Below are positions 5,648 to 6,153 of a DNA stretch of 6,153 nucleotides, piece after piece; the first letter of the stretch is position 1, and every line of letters begins with the position of its first letter. The notes under the pieces are model-generated. The model was given only the letters and a program-made list of their open reading frames with translations. It searched no databases and was not told where the DNA came from. The stretch comes from Planctomycetota bacterium (lineage in GTDB: Bacteria; Planctomycetota; UBA1135): positions 1 through 6,153 of the forward strand of contig JACNJP010000416.1 in assembly GCA_014382465.1 (NCBI GenBank). Direction: 5' to 3'. The position numbers and the translations under genes are program-made.

Positions 5648-5653
5648 AGTTTA
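5648..5653 (-). promoter_or_regulatory. Putative -10 hexamer (TAAACT) for the phosphoglycosyl transferase gene
   Basis: TAAACT on the minus strand fits TAnnnT and ends ten bases before the first GTG (5637) and thirteen before the second. It lies in the 47-base gap after the epimerase gene. No Shine-Dalgarno is visible near either GTG; the only purine run (AAAGG) is about 20 bases away. It may simply be chance in a read-through operon. Confidence 0.25.
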
Positions 5654-5684
5654 CCAGCCTTTCAGACGAGGCCGACCGGCGGGT

Positions 5685-6153
5685 TCATCCCAAAACCGGT
5701 GGCCGAGCGCGTCGCAGAGCGCCGGTGATGTCCTCGCTCGGCCGAAAGCCGAGCATCGTCCAAGCCCGGGCGATGTCGGCGCGACTGTGGCGGACATCGC
5801 CTGCCCGGAAGGGGCCGAAGTCCGGCTCCCAGCCAGCGCAGTCCACGCCGTCGGCGGCCACCAAGTCGCGGATCATGGAGTAGAGCTGGTTCAGCGGGGT
5901 CGAGCGACCGAGGGCGACGTTATAGACCTCGCCGCAGGCTTCGGGCGGCGCCGTGGCGGCGAGCAGGTTCGCCTGGACAATGTCCTCCACCGGGCAGAAG
6001 TCGCGGGTGGTCTCGCCGTCGCCAAAGATCGTCGGCCGGACACCGCGCTGGAATTCGAAGAACCAGCGGGGGATCACCGCGGCGTAGGTGCCGTTCGGAT
6101 CCTGCCGGGCCCCGAGCACATTGAAGTAGCGCAGGCCGACAGACTCCAGTCCG
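5685..6153 (-). CDS. WbpP-like NAD-dependent UDP-hexosamine 4-epimerase, C-terminal part (5' end beyond window)
   Basis: The last 155 or so residues of an extended short-chain dehydrogenase/reductase enter from the right edge and end at TGA 5687-5685. The GTG at 6119 is internal, because the frame continues upstream through GLRYFN, a conserved family motif. Strong landmarks follow: QDPNGTYAAVIPRWF, GDGETTRDFCPVEDIVQANL, YNVALG, LNQL and GDVRHSRADIARAW. All align by eye with WbpP/TviC/WbgU-type enzymes, which interconvert UDP-GlcNAc and UDP-GalNAc or their uronic acids using tightly bound NAD. The Rossmann glycine motif and the catalytic YxxxK lie outside the window and cannot be checked. The neighbouring phosphoglycosyl transferase, 47 bases downstream on the same strand, fits a role in surface-glycan precursor supply. 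Epimerase is favoured over dehydratase by the DPNGTYAAVIP and GDVRHS signatures, but the exact substrate is uncertain. Confidence 0.88.
   Translation of the reverse strand, partial: GLESVGLRYFNVLGARQDPNGTYAAVIPRWFFEFQRGVRPTIFGDGETTRDFCPVEDIVQANLLAATAPPEACGEVYNVALGRSTPLNQLYSMIRDLVAADGVDCAGWEPDFGPFRAGDVRHSRADIARAWTMLGFRPSEDITGALRRARPPVLG

Overview
The window is GC-rich (by eye about two thirds G+C or more, with strong third-position G/C bias). It carries seven protein genes, two of them running off the window edges. A lipoprotein with a lipobox, a membrane-anchored Spy/CpxP-like protein and an initiating sugar-phosphate transferase of surface-polysaccharide type all point to a Gram-negative, double-membraned bacterium. 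The phylum cannot be fixed from this sequence; a high-GC lineage such as Acidobacteriota, Myxococcota or a related uncultured group is an inference only. No rRNA, tRNA, CRISPR array or transposase was seen.

Layout. (1) Positions 1-1578, minus strand: a two-gene ABC transporter of the FetA-FetB (YbbL-YbbM) type. The ATPase and permease overlap by four bases (ATGA). The permease frame is still open at position 1, and its resemblance to the family stops near position 160. (2) Positions 1600-2163, plus strand: a lipoprotein with a DUF442/Blh-type cysteine phosphatase domain, transcribed divergently from the ATPase; only 21 bases separate the two start codons. (3) Positions 2164-2931, minus strand: a membrane-anchored Spy/CpxP-like protein with a glycine/arginine-rich tail. 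Its stop codon directly abuts that of the lipoprotein gene. (4) Positions 2932-3192: a non-coding gap of about 260 bases dominated by a 167-bp element with perfect 26-bp inverted-repeat ends. (5) Positions 3193-4998, minus strand: an SLC13/DASS-family permease with two cytoplasmic TrkA-C domains. (6) Positions 5038-6153, minus strand: a monotopic phosphoglycosyl transferase, preceded by the C-terminal part of a WbpP-like UDP-hexosamine 4-epimerase that continues past the right edge.

How the genes may work together. The epimerase and phosphoglycosyl transferase form a plausible unit: one makes an activated sugar, the other loads a sugar phosphate onto the polyprenyl carrier to start a surface glycan. 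The SLC13 permease follows on the same strand after 39 bases but looks like a separate transport function. FetA and FetB form one transporter linked in E. coli to iron efflux and peroxide resistance. The phosphatase lipoprotein and Spy-like protein are envelope proteins whose link to it is only positional.

The two least ordinary features are the 26-bp perfect inverted repeat pair and the start-site pattern. Several genes lack a Shine-Dalgarno sequence but carry a TAnnnT hexamer 7-10 bases before the start codon. This includes a nearly symmetric pair shared by the divergent fetA and lipoprotein genes, and it suggests leaderless transcription from a bidirectional promoter.
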